Part shown: one piece after another, positions 13,401 through 27,399 of the stretch
How the letters are laid out: every line of letters begins with the position of its first letter
Numbering within the stretch: the first letter of the stretch is position 1
Assembly: GCF_040581485.1 (NCBI RefSeq)
Contig: NC_090134.1
Coordinates: 372,001-436,000 of the forward strand
Length of the DNA stretch: 64,000 nt
Direction: 5' to 3'
From: Linepithema humile
Taxonomy: Eukaryota > Arthropoda > Insecta > Hymenoptera > Formicidae
Program-made: the position numbers and the translations under genes
The notes under the pieces: generated by a model
Told to the model about the DNA's origin: nothing
The model's input: only the letters and a program-made list of their open reading frames with translations
The model's database searches: none

Positions 13401-16400
13401 TGATTAAGCCCTAAGGATTACCGGATGCAGTCATTTTCTGTGCAAAAAAATGCATCTTTCAGATATATTTTAATCGTACTCAAATATCCACGTTATGTAA
13501 AAGAGTGCGCGCGCATGCAAAAATATATAATTGCATACACAATCCTGTATGACATCGATGATGGTAAAGGAGAAACGTAATATCCTGTGTTACGCATCGC
13601 GTCGATACCGGGAACACTGATGTGAGCAGGCGATATTAATTCCAACGTAATGATTTTGTAACGTTGATTTATCCCGTATACAAGATTAGCCACACATGCC
13701 CACATACTGTGGCATCTTACTCTTCCTAGCCATTTAGCGCGATTAATCTCTGCAGTTTTGCCGGCGCGGATCTAATTTTTTGTTACAATTATTAGCGAGC
13801 TCTCTCGAGCGATTGTAACCGATGCTTTTTATTTTTTACAAAAACGTGACAGCCATTTATTTTATCCGGGACAGTTTATTGACATCTTTTTCAATATATG
13901 AATACGTTACAGAAATGCATGGAATTTTCACAAAAGTAATTTAACTTATTGTTCATATATTTTCCGCTGCCGCGGAATGATAAAGTACAATATTTTAGAC
14001 AAACTTCCATTGCTGTTATTTTATTTATTGCTTTTACTTATAGCACAAACTAAACGCACTTTTCTGTAAAAAAAGAAATATTTTTTTATAGACTCACACG
14101 TGACTCAATAAGCTATCCGAGAGCCAGTTACGTCTGTCAATAATCAGCCGGTAAATGACGTCGGCTGTTTTCTTCGCGATAGCCCTCGCTGCGGACGTAA
14201 AAGCGCGCTGAAAAATGACCAGCAATTTAGTTCGGTCGGATGATAAATGCAACGAGGCGGATACACGTCGCACGCTGCAACATAGGCGATAGCAAACGAG
14301 CCGCTTTTAGTGAGCCGAGGGCGCTCTTGAGGAAGTCGGCAATTAACGTCAGAGAGTCGCGTTGCGATTATCAAGTAGCCGCTCGTCGACAATCAATAGT
14401 GATTCTCTCTCCCTCTTTTTCTGATAAATGCAGCGAGCGACAAATATCTTGGCGCACTTATCGTCGCGTTTATATTCATAGAACAATCACGACGACACGA
14501 TCGAGCGAAACGCAATTATCGCCGACGGCCGGAATGAATCTCCCGGCGCACGAAACGGTGGTGAATACCACTTACTCGTCGCCGAACTCATATTTTCCTC
14601 GTCGACGAATGATCGCCAGTCGCTTTAGAGTCATCTCGCGGATACTGCCGCGAGGTTCGCAATAAAATCAATCCAATTCACAAAAGGTTCTGGTGGTCAT
14701 AAATGTCTGCACTGTTTAACTTTCTGTCTGAGGTTTGATCATAAACAATAAGATAGGAAATTACAAAAAATAATAAGAAATTAATTCCGAAGAAGCAATG
14801 CTACATGTTTTCCGAAATATATTCTTCTTCTATTCACAGAGCTTGAATGTCGGAAACAGAGAAGCGACCATATATTAGCAATTGATCACTCTTGCGGCCA
14901 CAGCGAGGATTTGCAGCCGTCAGAAGTCGAGGAACGACGCGTTAACTCCATTCACTTTATTCAAATACAAGTCCGCGTGCATGAATAATGGACGCGTTTA
15001 CGAATGCCGCGATACGAGTCCGCTTTAAATGTCTCCACGCGGCACAGGAGACACGGAATTATAATCTCGCGGAGAGAAGAAGAAAGAAAAAGAGAGAGTA
15101 AGAGAGCGAAAAGGGGGGAGGGGGGAGACAAGGTAAAATCGCGCGATTAATTTCGCGATCGATTTTCAAATCCCGGCCTGAGGCAAACAACTGCTGTGAA
15201 TGACTTGCCGATTGGAATTACGAGCACACCGGTGCGTTGCGTCATGCTTAATGCCGGAATACGAGCGGATAAGCCGATGAAAATATTGCTCGTAAAGTAT
15301 CGCCCGATACGCGCGCGCGCGGGCCGATCCACTGCAACGTGTCCGAGCGCTATGCATAAATATGCATTCGATTAAGCGCGACCGGTGGCAGCAAAACTCT
15401 CGATGTTCTCATTATTGCACCGCGCGCTTGCGAGCTTGTGAAACAATTATTTTTAGCAGTGATGTCATGCGTCATGAGTAAAGTAAATCACTATTTTATT
15501 GATGATCGAGTATATTCAACATACATTCAATAATTATAATATATTGGTCCGACGTTTCCGAATATTACTTGTAATGAAATAAAGTCATAGAGATTATTTC
15601 TCAACTGATCAATTACTTGGGTATTTAATTTAGAAATAAATAAATTTTTTATTTCGACTGATTTTCCTTTGGTACTCGCGCGTAATAATCGAGAAGATAA
15701 AGTTGCAGTTAATTTTCAGTCAAATTTTATTTTGCTTATATCCAGTACTGATATAAACGATCTGTTGGAAAATTCCCAGTGAAATGGATACGTCGTCGTC
15801 GTAATGAGATTAAAATGAATTAAAACCCGTATCTTATTTAAATCTATCGTGTTTCAACGATCGAGTTATGCCAATTTCAACGACTCGTGTACGCTATGCG
15901 AGCACGTATTACGGCGCAACAGATCACCTCGAAAGTGGATCAAGCGCACGTGCGGAAATTCGAAATCTCTGTCTGCATAGTCCATTATCAGGGATGTTTC
16001 GCGAGCCCTTTGTTCCAATTTCTATGTCACTATCGTTTCGTTATGTTGCATTAATTCATGCATAGGCGTCGCGTGCATGCAAACCCGCATTTTCGACTGC
16101 CCTCCGGCGTGCATTGTGCTAAATGTCACACGGTATCACGCTACAAATGTACGTAAAACTGCAATATCGATCGTATCACTGATTACTATCGCACACATTT
16201 TCAAGCGGTTTTATCCGGCAATACAAACTGATACGGCGCAATTGCATGTGATCGCGATAAATGTTATTTTCAGCTGAACTTGAACAAGCCGTATGTACAT
16301 TACGGTTTTACATCATTTTGCTGTTAAGTTTTTTCCATCTGTCTTTTGTTAAGAAAAAGTTGCTTCAGCATCTCGGAGTTTATGAGTAACGATATCGATA

Positions 16401-19400
16401 GATGTTTATTACGTAAATTTATAAAATTTGTCAAATATAAGAATTTAGCGTTGAATATTCTGTATATCGAACGATACACGCTAATCATCCCTCGAATTCT
16501 TCAGCCATATTGATCGCGAAAACATTTAGAAAAAGCAAGAAGTCAGAGCATCGGCGAATATCGGTTGAGCTCTATATCCAACGATATATCTTTCCCTTGT
16601 ACATCCTCTGTATCGAGTTTTCCCGAAGGAGGCGCACCGTCGAGAAAGCCGACAGAGCAAGTTGAGCACGGAAAAGCTCAGTCGCGACCTCAGAAACAAA
16701 AGTAGTTTTCCCTGACGAGAAGAGAAAGAGAGAAGGTTTGCATGGAAGTAATATCCGGCTACTCTTTTCGTCTCGGATTACATTTGTGTAAGGACTTATA
16801 CTCACACATACACACACACACACATACATATTCAATGTGTAAAAGCGAGTGTATACATTACGGGACGATCTCAAAGCCGCGCGTTCGCGTCAGCGAATTC
16901 GTCCTTTAATGTCCCGTTCGCGTCGACGACGACGGCACAACGGTCCTTCCTCTCTATTCTCAAAGAATTCTTTTCCTTTCGTCCCCATGCTGATCGTCGT
17001 TTGCGAGGTCCTTCCTTCCGCGATCCGTAATAATTCCGCGGAAAAGACAGCCCTCTCTTTTCCCAGCGGCGGGGAACAATCGTGAGAAGACCGGCAGATG
17101 TTCGTCCCGTCCTCGACCACCGTCGAGTCAGGAATTATTGACGCGAGGTGAACTTGGATTTTCCCGGCACCGCGAAAACGCAGCGACGCGGTCGTCGCGG
17201 TCGTCGCGGCGCGCTCTTCCGGAATCGATACCGCGAGCGATTGAATAATATGAATGTTAAGTGACATGTAACTTTCTACTGTACCCAATGTAATCACATA
17301 GGTTTGTCTATTTCTTTTTTTTTTTTTTTTTCCCCAAGTCATCCACTTTCCATAAAGAGTTTTTCAGAGTAAAAAAGTGTATTCATCTATAATTTATTAT
17401 TTATCTCTTATTTCCGATCGGCTGTTCAATAAAAGACGCCGTGTTTTCCACGCCGCGAGGATGCATTTGCGTGTCCGCGACGCTTCCGCATTCGTATTGC
17501 TCCTTTTTGTCGGTGTGAGTGCGACTAAATGAGCTTCCTGGCGGTCGAGGAGGCGCGATAATGCGTGCTGCCCTCGCCTGGCACGCCGGCCCTTAATCCC
17601 TTTACGACTCCAACACATGTCGATCGGATAATTCCGCGCGTCATCTGGATGAAGCGCAATCATCGATGCGGGCGTGCTGAATATATTGGACGCGATTCTC
17701 CGTCAGTGAATTTCATGATTGATCAAAGGCGATGCGAGCGCATAAATCAGTACGCGATAAAGTTCGCCGGATGAAATGCTGGTATTTGCTTCGATACATT
17801 TATGAGAAATAACGTGATAACGAATAAATAAATAAATAACAAACAAGTAAATAAAGTAAAATATAGTAAACAAGTAAATAAAATATAAACTAATATAAGT
17901 GATAGACGTTTCTAGATTTTGTCCAGCTAAATAAACTAATGTAAAAAAAATACATATATTTTTATTGTGTTTTTCTCGCGAAAAAATATATCGCTGATTA
18001 GAATTATAACCTTATACATTTACGACATATATAGAAATATAGAAATTGATGTACTAATATCGCGCGCATGATAAATTCATAAAGCGTATCGCGATAGATA
18101 CGATTCAATAGAAGTAATCAATCTTTCTCGTCATTTAAGTAATGAGTACATTTCTGTGCGCTTTATCGTCAATATATTTTTCTCTTCCAATTAAAAACTA
18201 CTCTGCTGATTACATCTCCCAAGTTCATTACTGCGCCCACTCTCGCACAATTGAGTAAGACCTGAAATTCGACGACGAGTCGAAAACATTTTCAAGACTG
18301 ACTTCGACCATTAATCAATCTTCCATCCTGACTATCCTGAAAAACGTACAGCTCCATTGCGAGGAACTTCATAATAGCGTGAAAACTTTCCAACACTAAC
18401 TCCATAACAGTGTGCAAACTTTTGCCGCGTATTTCTTTCGTAACGCAAAAGCCACATATCCGATAAAATCTCGTTTCCCATATCGAAATAAAAAAGAATG
18501 AAATATAATTCCCAACTTTCTACACAAATTTTTAAAGAATCTCAATTATTCTGATCTAATAATACATACGATCGATTAATGTCAGGCGCAAGATTTCTTT
18601 TTACACGTAAATTCTCAAAGTTGGAACTCTTAAAATTCATATATTACGTTAGAATCATAGCGAGAATGCGGGTCTCGCTCTGTGCGTGCACAATGGACAT
18701 TTCTTCGAGAGAGAAAGAAAACATGAAAGAAGAAAATTAATAGCGCAAAGGCGAGCCGTGCGGATGCGCCTAGTAGTCAGTCAGTCGCTTCCATTGTTCG
18801 CGTACCTCCATATTTAAGAATTATAAAGTACCTCGTGTGCTCGTACATAAAGGGCGATCTGCAACGTGCTCTTGTTGTTCCCTTGTGTGCGCATTGTGCA
18901 GCGTCCGACCCCGATATAACGAATTTCGTGTAGGGCGTGCTCGACAGAACTCCTGTCCGATTTTTGCGCGAAATTGGTGAGAAAGCAAGCTAGATATTTA
19001 TTTACTACGGACTAGTTGTAAACTTATCACACTGACAGTTGTTATATTAACCAGCGCAGTCTGAATCAAATCATTTCTAACATTGTTACAACGTTGAAAG
19101 AAAAGATAGAAATAATTTAAATAAGAAAATATAAGTAAATATTGCAATAAAAGTGTAGAAATAAAAATATTAATCCAATCAACATTAACTTTTGCAATCG
19201 AGAAAGTAAGTTAGATATGTATCTATCCCGTTACGGTAGACACAACAAGATGACCAAGTCGAATAAAAAGCGAGTTGCAAGGCAAGAAGACAATCAGCAA
19301 AAGTCATTACTTTGACAAGCTGTCTGTCCGTACGGCTGTCCGATAGCATGCAAATAGCATATACTTTTCGACTTGCATCTTCGTGTAAGACGTATTAAGA

Positions 19401-20190
19401 ACGGCCGCGCGATCAATTTCGCTGTAGTCGCCGTACACGCTCAAACTTTCATATCGCAATCTAGAGTGTACAACAAGCGTCGTGACTGATGTCCAACGAA
19501 GATGTTTCCGCGGAGGACATTCGATATATCTAGGCAGAATACGTTGAGCGGCACGCTGGGGAACTGTTATTCGCCGGAGTATGCGCGAGCAGAGAGATTT
19601 ATAACCGCGTCCTATCGATTTGCGATATTTCGCGGGTTGTGCACATTCGCCCGAAAACAGGTGCATGTCAGTGGCACAAGTAAATAACGATAAAATATTT
19701 AATTTTGCATCGCAACGCCAAAGATCGAAGATTAATTACCAATTAGAATCGAGATCAAATAAAATCAATAGTATTTCACCGTGGTTAGAAAAAGAATATT
19801 TACATTGAACAAATTACGACTTCGGACCACATTAAAACCACCGTGTACCATTTATCTCAAATTTATTTTTACTACTAATAATCATGATTTAAAAATTCGA
19901 TTGATTATATCCTAAATTTTTAGATTTATTTTTACTAAGATTCCTAAACTGCTATTGTAACAGTTTTTTCGTATCACCCCATACGTAGACGTTCCCGTCG
20001 ATCTCGTTGGAACGAGGTTACATGTACGTCGTCGAGTTTTGTTGGAAAATATACTTCATGAAAAGTGTATGGAACGCGCCAGACTGCCTTTGCCGAGGGT
20101 GGTCGGCCTCCTCCACTCGCTACTCGTGCCTTCCTCTCTCGTTTCGTGAATACGGGCTTCTTCCCGGGGGATACCCGATCGCGGAAAAGG
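10482..20190. other. Noncoding block, no gene supported
   Basis: Many frames of 60-150 codons are open because the CpG-rich segments are poor in stop codons, but none shows a domain, a leader peptide with conserved cysteines, or paired splice sites. Simple repeats include (GA)n at 11,565-11,600, a GGC run near 11,832, a G6-A-G6 run at 15,113-15,125, a (CA)n run near 16,808 and a T-run near 17,318. Most AT-rich are 17,800-18,080 and 19,080-19,200. Confidence 0.55.
11565..11600. repeat. (GA)n microsatellite
   Basis: About eighteen GA units with one interruption. It generates an alternating Arg-Glu stretch in the overlapping open frame. Confidence 0.95.
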
Positions 20191-20192
20191 GG

Positions 20193-20228
20193 TATAAAAA
20201 TCGCATAAATCGTGTTTACGCGATCAGA
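20193..20228 (+). promoter_or_regulatory. Possible core promoter (TATA plus initiator-like TCAG)
   Basis: TATAAAAA sits at 20,193-20,200 in a G-rich context. The arthropod-initiator-like TCAGAG begins at 20,224, which places its A about 33 bases after the first T of the TATA box, close to the usual spacing. No coding exon could be tied to it downstream, so it is a motif-level call only and could be chance. Confidence 0.25.
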
Positions 20229-20239
20229 GAGTAATGCGG

Positions 20240-22840
20240 CGAAAACAAACATTTTGAGATGAACGCCTCGCCGAGAAGTGCGTGATCGTTCTCAAACGAT
20301 ATTTATCGATTGGGTGGTTTGTTCACAAGGTATCGATACGCGTATTTCGAAATTGTTAACGCTGTTTCGCGAATGCTGTGGGAAAGCTGCTCTTTTGAAT
20401 GATTGATATAAATAAGTTCTTCGTGTTAAATGAGTTTCTTAATTCCACTTTTCCGTAATTTGATGTCTAATAAAAGTTCGTACATATTTTATAATTATGT
20501 CATAAATGGATCCAATATACTGTATAGAGTAGTTTAATCGCGTTGTTTGCAATTTTGTCTACGTTTCCAAGACGGCGTTACTGGTTAGTCGCTTAAAGTA
20601 AGAATGATATACTATAGCGTCACGCGAAGCGTAATGCATTTTAAGTGAAAAATAGTGCTTCAGAATGTATCGCGCGTTGCGTTACGAAAACAGATGGCTT
20701 CTTTTGCGTCACGTCGTTTTATTCCGGCGCCGTGTCTGTTACGTGAGAAAAGTAACTCGACGTGTTTTACAATAAGTCTGAAATGTCAGCCTTAATTTCG
20801 AGTTATTCTTCATCACCATAAACACAAACTATCTATTTTTAGCTGAAAAATTTTCATTTAGTACAAAATTCAATTACTGAATTCAAAAATAAAATACACG
20901 TTTAGTTTGTAGTTTCTAGAATAAATCTAATAAATCTCGTAAGATTATCATCATACGACAAAACCTCTTTCTATTAATTTCATAAATAATAACATTTCAA
21001 CAGAAATGTTTTATTTTTCTTTTAATTTCATGTGAAAAAAATGTAGATTACAAGTTATTCAAATAACGTCAACGGATTGTGGCGAATTTGGGGACACTTT
21101 GTATAGTTAACCTGTTTACGAAATCACGGTAAACTGCGATACGTGCAAGACATTGGAAAGCTCATTCACCGATGAGATTTCACTAAAAAAAAAAAAAAAA
21201 AAAGAGCTTTTGCCACTCGAGAAACCGGTATCGCGTCCTTGGCGCGATCGGAGAAACGTTGAAGAGTTAAAGAGAGAATGCAGAGAGAAGGATGGAGGAT
21301 GGGTTAAGGGCCCGACAAAAAGGTAGCGGTTCGTGTCCGAGGCTAATGCATTCGTGGAGCCCGGAGGGTCACGAAACTAAGCGGCCTGCAAAGAGGAAAA
21401 GGAAGACGAAGAAGAAAAACGGAAAAAGGAGAGGTCCATTGACCTGGTGGCATACTTGCACTTCTATTTCCATTTCCAGGCGGCATCGTGAAGCATATCG
21501 AGCTACCGAGGATGCATTTGTGCGCGCTCGCGTGTACGGATGCACACGGAGATGTGCACGCGCGGATGCAGGGTTGGATAATTCATTGGGAACAATGAAC
21601 GCGGCGGTGTGGAATCTGCCAAACTGCAGATTGGCTCGCGAGAGACTTTGTCATTTTATTTCTTACCAGACTTCCTCGGTTACAAGAGATAAATTCATGG
21701 TGTGATATATATCAAAGTCTCTCGCAGGAAATCAAATTCTCCGATGTGAACAAACTAATGCAGTTATCGACGATCGCTATTTGTTTTTCTCTCGTACTTC
21801 TTAAATTACTGCAATATTATCTTAGTATTTTTTTTTAAATGACGCCAACAGCTGTTTTTAATTTTTTGTTTTACTCTGCCTATTTTGTTTACAAATTTGT
21901 TGTTTGTCAAGTCCTTTTTCTTCTTGATCAAACATTCGATCGAAATAAATTACAAAGATAGCTTCTCATTTAAAAAAAAAAACGTAAAAAATATTTTTCA
22001 ACTACATATATTTTGTGCCTTCGTAAATTATGTGAAAATCAATCATATGAAAGTGATATTTTCTATACTATGATCCAATACAAATACATAACTGTATTAT
22101 AGAAGACGTACAAGTGTCTATAAATGTAGCATTTGCATGATTCGGGAGTGAAACTTTCTCCTATATGCTTGCGTTTGATTTCACTCACGGCTATAATAAG
22201 CACTGTACGAATACGCGACTACCTGTTTGCTGTATGCATGAAGCGCGTAGAGGGCTCAAAGGCCTTTAATCCGTGCCTGCGCGCATGCATATACATACGT
22301 GCATACACCGAGCGGGTGTATGCACACGGCAGCGACGGCGGCGATCGAGTATACACCTACAGTATTTTATTTGCCCGGCCGTGTGTATCGACGACGAACC
22401 GACAACACACACCGTGCGCCCTCGACGTGCGAATGAAATTGTAGCACTGCGCGTAGCAGCACGGTCAAATAAGCCCGCGAGGCGGAAGTGTTTGGCTATC
22501 GCCAAAATTGGTTTTGCCGTTTCGCGTCCCGACTCGCCTGGCCCGGTATGAGCTTCAACTCGTGATCAATATCGCAGGTACACGTGATGTAACGCATCTT
22601 CGTATCGCGTCGTCGTTATTGCGATTTTAACACCGGGGATATTCAACTTGCGCACAGCCGAATTCAGGTGTTTTCTTTTTTTAGACGCAAATTTTTAGCA
22701 CATTAATTATTACGATTTATTTGAGATTCTATATGTGTAAAATATCACCATACTGTACATAATTATTCACGATATTTCTTATATTTGGCGAATCTTAAAT
22801 CATACAAAACGCATTAAAAACGCAGAGATCGCAAAATAAA
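20240..22840. other. Noncoding block, no gene supported
   Basis: AT-rich at 20,770-21,060 and 21,740-22,080, CpG-rich at 21,290-21,620 and 22,200-22,600. There is an A-run at 21,185-21,203. The open frame at 21,292-21,705 is Lys/Arg-biased and has no recognisable domain. Confidence 0.55.
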
Positions 22841-22863
22841 TTTATTCATGCCATTAATTTATT
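22841..22863 (-). terminator. Tandem poly(A) signals of the cysteine-rich gene
   Basis: Read on the - strand, AATAAA occurs at 22,863-22,858 and again at 22,846-22,841, about 22 to 45 bases after the TAA stop at 22,885. Two signals this close behind a stop support the - strand gene model, though AATAAA is frequent in AT-rich DNA. Confidence 0.5.
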
Positions 22864-22884
22864 AGTAATTAGTACTATTTATAA

Positions 22885-23234
22885 TTATTCTGAAAGCAAA
22901 AGCTGCTTCTCTAGTTCTGACAAGCTTCTCTTGTTACAACACGTGTTCTCCTTGCAATGATCGACTCGAACAGACTTCTGACGGCACGTTATTATGGTTA
23001 GCTGTTTCTCGCAGAACGAATAATAAACGTCTCTGCGATGCGGATGTGATGGTAAATTTACCCAGCAGTTAAGATAGCAGACCGAATACAATGTGTTTCT
23101 GTCGGGATCGCCATGGACCAGCCGCAATGCCGTTCTTAACTGCCTGGCGAATTTACCACAGAGTGGATCACGACGGGCACGAAACGCGTGATTTACATAC
23201 TCGAGAGCACACCCCAACCAATAGTATCGACATC
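22885..23234 (-). CDS. Terminal exon of an unidentified secreted cysteine-rich protein
   Basis: After a CAG acceptor (23,237-23,235) two bases complete a split Gly codon and 115 codons follow to TAA. The exon begins CRYYWLGC and carries ten cysteines: C-x6-C, one before GKFARQL, a C-x3-C pair around YLN, one in YSFCEK, then ITC, DHC and a final CC, ending in a charged tail SELEKQLLLSE. An even number of cysteines and the short length suit a disulphide-bonded secreted factor. I do not recognise the family; spacing does not fit the crustacean hyperglycaemic hormone, eclosion hormone, bursicon or stanniocalcin patterns as I know them. It joins the exon at 23,573-23,799 in matching phase across a 338-base intron. 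Chance is possible, but the frame, splice phase, cysteine count and poly(A) signals agree. Confidence 0.55.
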
Positions 23235-23572
23235 CTGCTTTTAAAATTAAAAAGAATCAGAGAAATTATTTATAATATTATACCGACCAAGTAAAGATGC
23301 CCGCGTTCCAATATCCGATTATATTTAAACATTTCTGAGCGCATTTTCTAGATTTTCGCTGCAAAAAGACTCGGAACAATAAAGCGTTCGTCGGTTCTCT
23401 TTGAGCGACGCGAATCGTTCGGAAGAAAAAATGCCGGAGGAAAAACGGGCGGGAGAATTAGCCGGTAAACGAATGAAAGACGGAGCAGGAAATAATCATG
23501 CAGCTAGTCTTCGCGGAAGGAAGGAAGGAATTCAAATCTTTGAACAACCGCGTGAGAAATCTTCTCTTCCAC

Positions 23573-23799
23573 CTGAAAGTGCAAAGCGAGATTTTTGCAG
23601 ATTGCGCACGGAATGCTTTCCGTCCTTCTCAAGCTCTCTCGAGTTGTGGCTTTTAAATCCTCTCTTGTGGAAAATGCTATCGCGATTAATCTCATCACCT
23701 CTAGGTTCAACTAAATTCACTATCGTTGACGCGATAAAAATTACAAGGAGGCACAAGTAGACGTCTTCGTAAAAGAGCTCTCGTTTTAAGGTAAAAAAA
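23573..23799 (-). CDS. Leader-bearing upstream exon of the cysteine-rich gene
   Basis: Open from an acceptor-like pyrimidine tract plus CAG (23,802-23,800) to a CAG/GTGGAA donor at 23,572; the donor is only moderately good. The frame encodes a hydrophobic segment (YLCLLVIFIASTIV) like a signal-peptide core, then a hydrophilic stretch (VEPRGDEINRD, then HKRGFKSHNS and RELEKDGKHS) ending FALS. The exon ends in phase 1, exactly what the cysteine-rich exon needs. No in-frame ATG lies here, so the start codon must be in an upstream exon that I could not place. Basic pairs between leader and cysteine region might allow precursor processing, which is inference only. Confidence 0.45.
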
Positions 23800-23800
23800 C

Positions 23801-26800
23801 TGCGACAAAAAAGCAAGTTTTTCTATATTTTTTAATTCTGTTTAATTATTAAGATAAAATGACAAATATCTTATATTCTATATTAATATCTTGTCCACAT
23901 TTTTTTGGATTTTTCACGTTTAAAAAAATTGCTGCGATATATTGCAGCTGGAGAACTGTGAACGTTCTTTTTTTATATAGGCTATATTTTTGGAAGCGGA
24001 TCGTTTGAAGAAACAGACGGATAAAATAACGTGTTATTCAGTGCCCGTTTCAAAGGCAACGATACGCGAACACCCGAAATCATCCAATTCATTCTCATAT
24101 CGATTTAACATCCTCCCGCATGTACGACGGGCTGACATATTCCGAGCATGAAGTTCGACTATTCTCCATATATCTGCTTTCCCTCGAGAAAACAATGCGC
24201 AGTCGCCCGATAAAATACCCTTATCATTGCTATATTAAGCAATGTCAAACGATAGATCAAATAATGGAATCGCATAAAGACAGATTGATACAGATCACGA
24301 AATTTGACACGTATATTCGTATATTTATGAGTTTATTATACTGAATACTTTTAAGTATTAAAAGTGGCTGTCATATAAAGTGTCCACATTTTTGTATTTA
24401 ATTTAATATAAATGTATGAATATTTTGTAGGAAAAATTTTTATGATTTAAACAGTTATAAATATATATATATCCCAAATTATAAAATAAATATTCAACAT
24501 ATCTGCTGAATATTTCTATAGTAGTTTAGCCATTACTCGGAACATATGCAAACGTGCTCCTCAATAATGTGTGTTGAGTAGTGCAGCTTCCCGAAGTAGA
24601 ACGACTACTCAGGGTCAAAACGAATGTCAACCGATGACTCAGTGTTCGGCTTTTAAGGACTGTTCCGTTTAACGCTCGCAAAGTCTAGCACACGTTAATG
24701 GCAAAGGAAAGAGTGTTCCGGTTACACACCGTTGTCCCACTAACCCATATCGACGAACATCGCGGTAATATATACCTTCCAACCACTTTCGCTACGAACG
24801 TCGGAATATAAAATCACAACTTTCACATTGGAAAAAAAAACAAAGTTCATTAATTATTGTTGATTCTGCAGTCTAGAAATAATGTTTAAATTTTAAATTA
24901 ATCTAATATTAGTATTAAATATTAATATGTATTAGAATCTAATATTATTTTTATTGCAATTTAATCTCATATATTATTGTTGCTTAATTTAAATGTAAAT
25001 TTGCAAATACATTATCACAATTTATGTTATTTTTGCACTAAACTTGTAGAAAATTTATAAAATCGTTTAATAAAGTTTGAGTGTGTACTTCATGTTTGAT
25101 TAACATTCATCTTCATCTTCGATTCTTTTGAAACAGCGTGAAATGCAAGGACCGGACGGAAAATTTATCGCAGCACTATCTAATCTCATACTTGTCGAGA
25201 GAGAATAGTCGACAGAATCGCGACGGTATCGCGTAAAAATATACAGTTTCCTTTTTTCGCAGACGTAGACGATTAAAGATGGCGTGTCTCTTCCGACGTG
25301 TAGCCGTGGGGCAGCGTTTTCGCGATCTTCAAGGAAGCAGCACGCCACCGAGGAGGAAAAGAATGTCATATCACGGTATATTGCTGCCGGCCAACAAAGA
25401 AGAGCCTTCGGGTTATAAGAGGAGAGCGAGATGCCTGCATTCCCGCGAAAAGAATTCCCCTTTCTGTGCCATGCGCTCTTCTTCCCGACTACGTGTCTAC
25501 GTATCACCGGATCGTCTTTCCTCCATTTTCCCCGCTTTTCCTCATCTCTCAGGAGTGACTCTTTCAACGAAGGACTTGAAAAGACGCTCTCTCGTTTTGT
25601 ATTAAAGACGCGCTTCGCGATGCGTTAACTTCTTCAAGACGATTCTTTCTCACCGCGCTTCAACTTTACGGAAAACCGTATAGTCCATATAATTAATAAC
25701 TTTGTGGTAACTTTAACGTCAAATTTTTTGTTACCGCCAAATTTTCGGATTTCAATATTTAATAATAATTAGAATTATTTAAAGATGTGGCAACAAGTTT
25801 TCAGATTATTGTGATTACGAAAATATTTGAATATAAGTTCTCAGAGTTTGTATTTATTTACCGATATATTATGAATTAATATCAATTATATCGTATTTCT
25901 ATTGTTGCAAATATCGAGATTACTTTCGCGTATTTGTAACATCGAAATTCGAACTCGTCGATGTTATATCGTTTTTCATGCCTGTGTAAAATTGCGAGCG
26001 TTTTGACAGAAAGAGACTATTAAAAAAATCGGCTCTACGTAAACCGCTTACATTATATTGTCGTTGTCATCGTCGTGACGAGACTGCACCGGCGGATACC
26101 GATTGTGTAGGTGGTACAACAGGGCCGTGTCCGTTCTGAGTCAACCATCAACAGAAGCGACGGGATCGGGGTTCGTTGGCCTCCCTTGGCCCACATCACC
26201 GGCGCCGTGCGCGGCCTTCCGTCTCGCAGGCAGTATTATTTACGGTCCTGTATTTTTCACCGACGGACGATGGTCGATCATCGAATGCGGCCTCGGAAAT
26301 TAAAACGGGCCCCTGCCTCGCCGTAACCTCGAATGGCAGAAACCGTAGTGGCGAACTAAAAGCTCTCATCACCGATTCAGGTTTCAACGGTATAACTCAT
26401 AAAACCCGTCTTCAATTAAAGTTCCGAGGTAAGATCAATTAGGGAGAGATATATAATGGGACAAGTGTCTTTAAACGCGATATATATTTTCATATTTTTC
26501 AAGGAAAAATGAAAGAAGATAATCACAATACATACGTATAAACGAGAAAAATATTAGAGTAGGCAAAGAAACATGCTTTGCGCTGCTGTAGCGAATGACC
26601 GCTCGCATATTCATCCAAAACTAAATTTCGGATATTTCCCGCAATTTCCGATAATCCAGTAATTTCAATTTCGCTACTCTCTACGTGTACGCGTTTTAGC
26701 TACAACCACTCTAGCTTGGAATTAGACGGCTATTATTAGCGGCTTAACGGGTCCTATCTACCGTGTGGTGATACGGGACAAATTTTCCTCACCGGCACGT

Positions 26801-27390
26801 ACGGATAATAATTAATTATCGTCTCTCTCTCCGAGACGCGCGCAAGGACGAGAAGGGAATCTCGCATCTCGTGGTAGGGTCATAGTTCAATGTTCCCGGA
26901 TGTCCACAGACGAATTTGTGCACGCGGGAGCCCGCTTCCGCGCGTGTCTCTTCCCGCTCTCCTCTCTCACGCGACGACGGGCACCCCTTTGAGCTTAATT
27001 CGATATCACGCAGTACCGATCAAAGCTCCGGATTGCTGCGAGGTTGAAATGGCGGATTGTTCGCGAAGTCGGTACGTGTCGGCAATCGGATTTCTCGTTG
27101 CCCTTCGCTAACCCACGAACGAAATTCCGCTTTGTTGTTCGTCACGACGATTCGATCGAATGCAAGAGAGTTGACATACCCGAAGCAGCATTCACAATTT
27201 AACGCTTCCTTCTTATTGAATGTCTCTTGTTAAATAGAACATTGTTAAAATATCTAGAAATATACATATATATAATATGTACATTATTTAAAATGTAAAT
27301 ATAACATAAGATGATTAAAAGTATGAAAATATTTTTTTGCTAAATTTATTAACCTAACATATATCCTAATATTATAAATTAACAAAAATA
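23801..27390. other. Noncoding block, no gene supported
   Basis: Presumably holds the missing 5' exon of the - strand cysteine-rich gene, which I could not identify. AT-rich at 23,820-23,950 and 24,350-24,500, CpG-rich at 25,260-25,650 and 26,040-26,330. The 155-codon - strand frame at 25,100-25,567 has no domain or splice support. Confidence 0.5.
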
Positions 27391-27399
27391 AAGCAAGTT

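Noticed and set aside
16890..17342. 150-codon - strand frame
   Set aside because: Begins at a T-run read as poly-lysine on the other strand and ends in Arg-rich sequence from CGT-rich DNA. No domain.
25100..25567. 155-codon - strand frame
   Set aside because: Mixed composition without any motif; a + strand frame of 108 codons overlaps it. Neither has splice partners.
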